This document shows, piece by piece, positions 7,034-8,045 of a DNA stretch of 8,045 nucleotides. The position numbers and the translations under genes were made by a program. A model generated the notes under the pieces. That model worked only from the letters and a program-made list of their open reading frames with translations. It was not told the DNA's origin and ran no database searches. The stretch's first letter is position 1. Each line of letters begins with the position of its first letter. Origin of the DNA: an uncultured Collinsella sp. (GTDB lineage: Bacteria > Actinomycetota > Coriobacteriia > Coriobacteriales > Coriobacteriaceae); the NCBI GenBank assembly GCA_902492185.1, contig CABUKY010000083.1, positions 1-8,045 on the forward strand, given 5' to 3'.

Positions 7034-8045
7034 TTAGAGCGCCTCCTCATCGAGCGGAGCGGCCATGGTGCCCTCGCCCGCAAGCGGCGACTTGTCGCGC
7101 CAGACGTTCTCGAACTGTTCCTTGTCGAGCACGTGGTCGCGCTTGGCGGCGACATCGGTCACCGTCACGCGGTCGGTGCAGGAGTAGCACGGATCGAGCG
7201 AGCCGACGATCAGCGCCGCATCGCCCACGGTGTTGCCGCGGAACATGTAGCGCAGGACCGGCCAGTTGCTGTACGTGGCGGCCTTGGCGCGCCAGCGGTA
7301 GCACTTCTGGTTATTGCCGAGCATGGCCCAGTGCACGTCCTCGCCGCGCGGCGCCTCGGTGGCGCCGATGGCGTACTTGTGCGGGGTGTACTCCCAATCC
7401 GTGGTGAGGATGGGGCCCGACGGGCAGTTCTCGAGCATGGTCTCGATCATGTCGATCGAATCGTAGACCTCCTGGATGCGGACGGCGGTACGGCCGAAGG
7501 CATCGCAGGTGTCGGCCGTGGCGGCGTGCATCTTTTGGACGTCCGGATCGGCGTAGCCGTCGAAGGGATGGTCAAAGCGCACGTCGCGGGCATAGCCCGA
7601 GCCACGCATGAGCGGGCCGACCGGCGAGAAGTCACGTGCGATCTTGCGGTCCAAGATACCGATGCCACTCGTACGCTCAATAAAGTTGGGCGTGGAGAGC
7701 AAGACGTCGACGAGTTCCTGAACCTCGGAGCGCAACTGGTGAATGGTCGTGAGCGTGGAGAGCTTCTGCTCGGCCAAAATGTCGCGACGCACGCCGCCGA
7801 TCACGTTGAGACCGTAGGTCTTGCGGTGACCGGAGAGCTTCTCGGCCAGGTCCATGGACTTCTCGCGGACGCGGAAGAACTGCTGGAAGCCGGAGTCGAA
7901 GCCGGTGTAGTGCGACGCCAGGCCAATGTTGAGCAGATGCGAGTGCAGACGCTCGACCTCAAGCATGATGGCGCGGATGTACTGGGCGCGCGGCGGGACA
8001 TGAATGCCCTGGGCGCGCTCGACGGCCTCGGCATAGGCCACCGAG
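7034..8045 (-). CDS. hycE: Formate hydrogenlyase [NiFe]-hydrogenase large subunit HycE (partial, N-terminus beyond right edge)
   Basis: Catalytic large subunit of group 4a hydrogenase (NuoD-like part), which reduces protons to H2 in the formate hydrogenlyase complex. Only the C-terminal 336 residues are visible; the gene enters at the right edge without a start, and the NuoC-like N-terminal domain and first Cys motif (L1) lie outside, the latter probably about ten residues upstream. The visible part aligns throughout with E. coli HycE: EVERLHSHLLNIGLASHYTG, KTYGLNVIGGVRRD, TEAPRGEDVHWAM, LRYMFRGNTVGDAALIVGSL. The second NiFe-binding motif DPCYSCTDR is intact (codons 7195-7169). After its arginine there is a 44-residue tail, the presumed HycI cleavage product, against 32 residues in E. 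coli. The stop at 7036-7034 is one base from the hycF start. Other hyc membrane subunits and the formate dehydrogenase should lie to the right. Confidence 0.97.
   Translation of the reverse strand, partial: SVAYAEAVERAQGIHVPPRAQYIRAIMLEVERLHSHLLNIGLASHYTGFDSGFQQFFRVREKSMDLAEKLSGHRKTYGLNVIGGVRRDILAEQKLSTLTTIHQLRSEVQELVDVLLSTPNFIERTSGIGILDRKIARDFSPVGPLMRGSGYARDVRFDHPFDGYADPDVQKMHAATADTCDAFGRTAVRIQEVYDSIDMIETMLENCPSGPILTTDWEYTPHKYAIGATEAPRGEDVHWAMLGNNQKCYRWRAKAATYSNWPVLRYMFRGNTVGDAALIVGSLDPCYSCTDRVTVTDVAAKRDHVLDKEQFENVWRDKSPLAGEGTMAAPLDEEAL
7042..7047 (-). promoter_or_regulatory. Ribosome binding site setting the hycF start
   Basis: AGGAGG on the minus strand, embedded in the last codons of hycE, 9 bases before the ATG at 7032. 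It fixes the hycF start and implies translational coupling to hycE. Confidence 0.7.

Noticed and set aside
7033..7155. In-frame upstream extension of hycF by 41 codons
   Set aside because: It overlaps the conserved end of hycE, is Arg/Ser-rich and lacks similarity to HycF; the ATG at 7032 has a good ribosome binding site and matches the family N-terminus.

Overview
The window is GC-rich and densely coded on one strand. Every gene I can support lies on the minus strand and reads from the right edge to the left. It holds the distal half of a formate hydrogenlyase (group 4a [NiFe]-hydrogenase) operon, followed by a formate/nitrite-type channel gene, a molybdopterin enzyme gene and selA. The GC-rich coding, the FHL-type hydrogenase, the selenocysteine machinery and the general protein flavour suggest a fermentative gut actinobacterium of the Coriobacteriia, with Collinsella as my best guess. 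That assignment comes from memory of gene content, not from a search.

Layout in transcription order (right to left): hycE large subunit (cut by the right edge, 8045-7034), hycF ferredoxin subunit (7032-6316), hycG small subunit (6313-5531), a hycH-like gene (5530-4949), hycI maturation endopeptidase (4949-4446) and a FocA/FdhC channel (4406-3567). A convincing intrinsic terminator follows at 3544-3509. After it come a molybdopterin oxidoreductase (3444-1327) and selA (1274 to the left edge, cut). The hyc genes are packed with overlaps or gaps of 0-2 bases, so they are almost certainly one translationally coupled unit. Their order E-F-G-H-I matches Escherichia coli hyc.

How they work together: HycE and HycG form the H2-evolving module, HycF wires it by Fe-S clusters to a formate dehydrogenase that must lie outside the window, and HycI trims the HycE C-terminal tail after nickel insertion. 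HycH is an accessory factor, and the channel moves formate across the membrane. SelA makes Sec-tRNA(Sec), which fits a selenocysteine formate dehydrogenase (FdhF type) further upstream. The molybdopterin enzyme in this window does not look like that dehydrogenase. It has a Cys-Glu at the likely Mo-ligand site instead of Sec/Cys-His, no Tat leader and no partner subunits beside it. This is the least explained gene here.

I saw no tRNA, rRNA, CRISPR array, insertion sequence or long repeat. No intergenic stretch exceeds about 125 bases. The window is mostly a recognisable metabolic operon. The unusual points are the orphan molybdoenzyme, the terminator that splits the cluster, and lineage-specific extensions on HycE, HycF and HycH.
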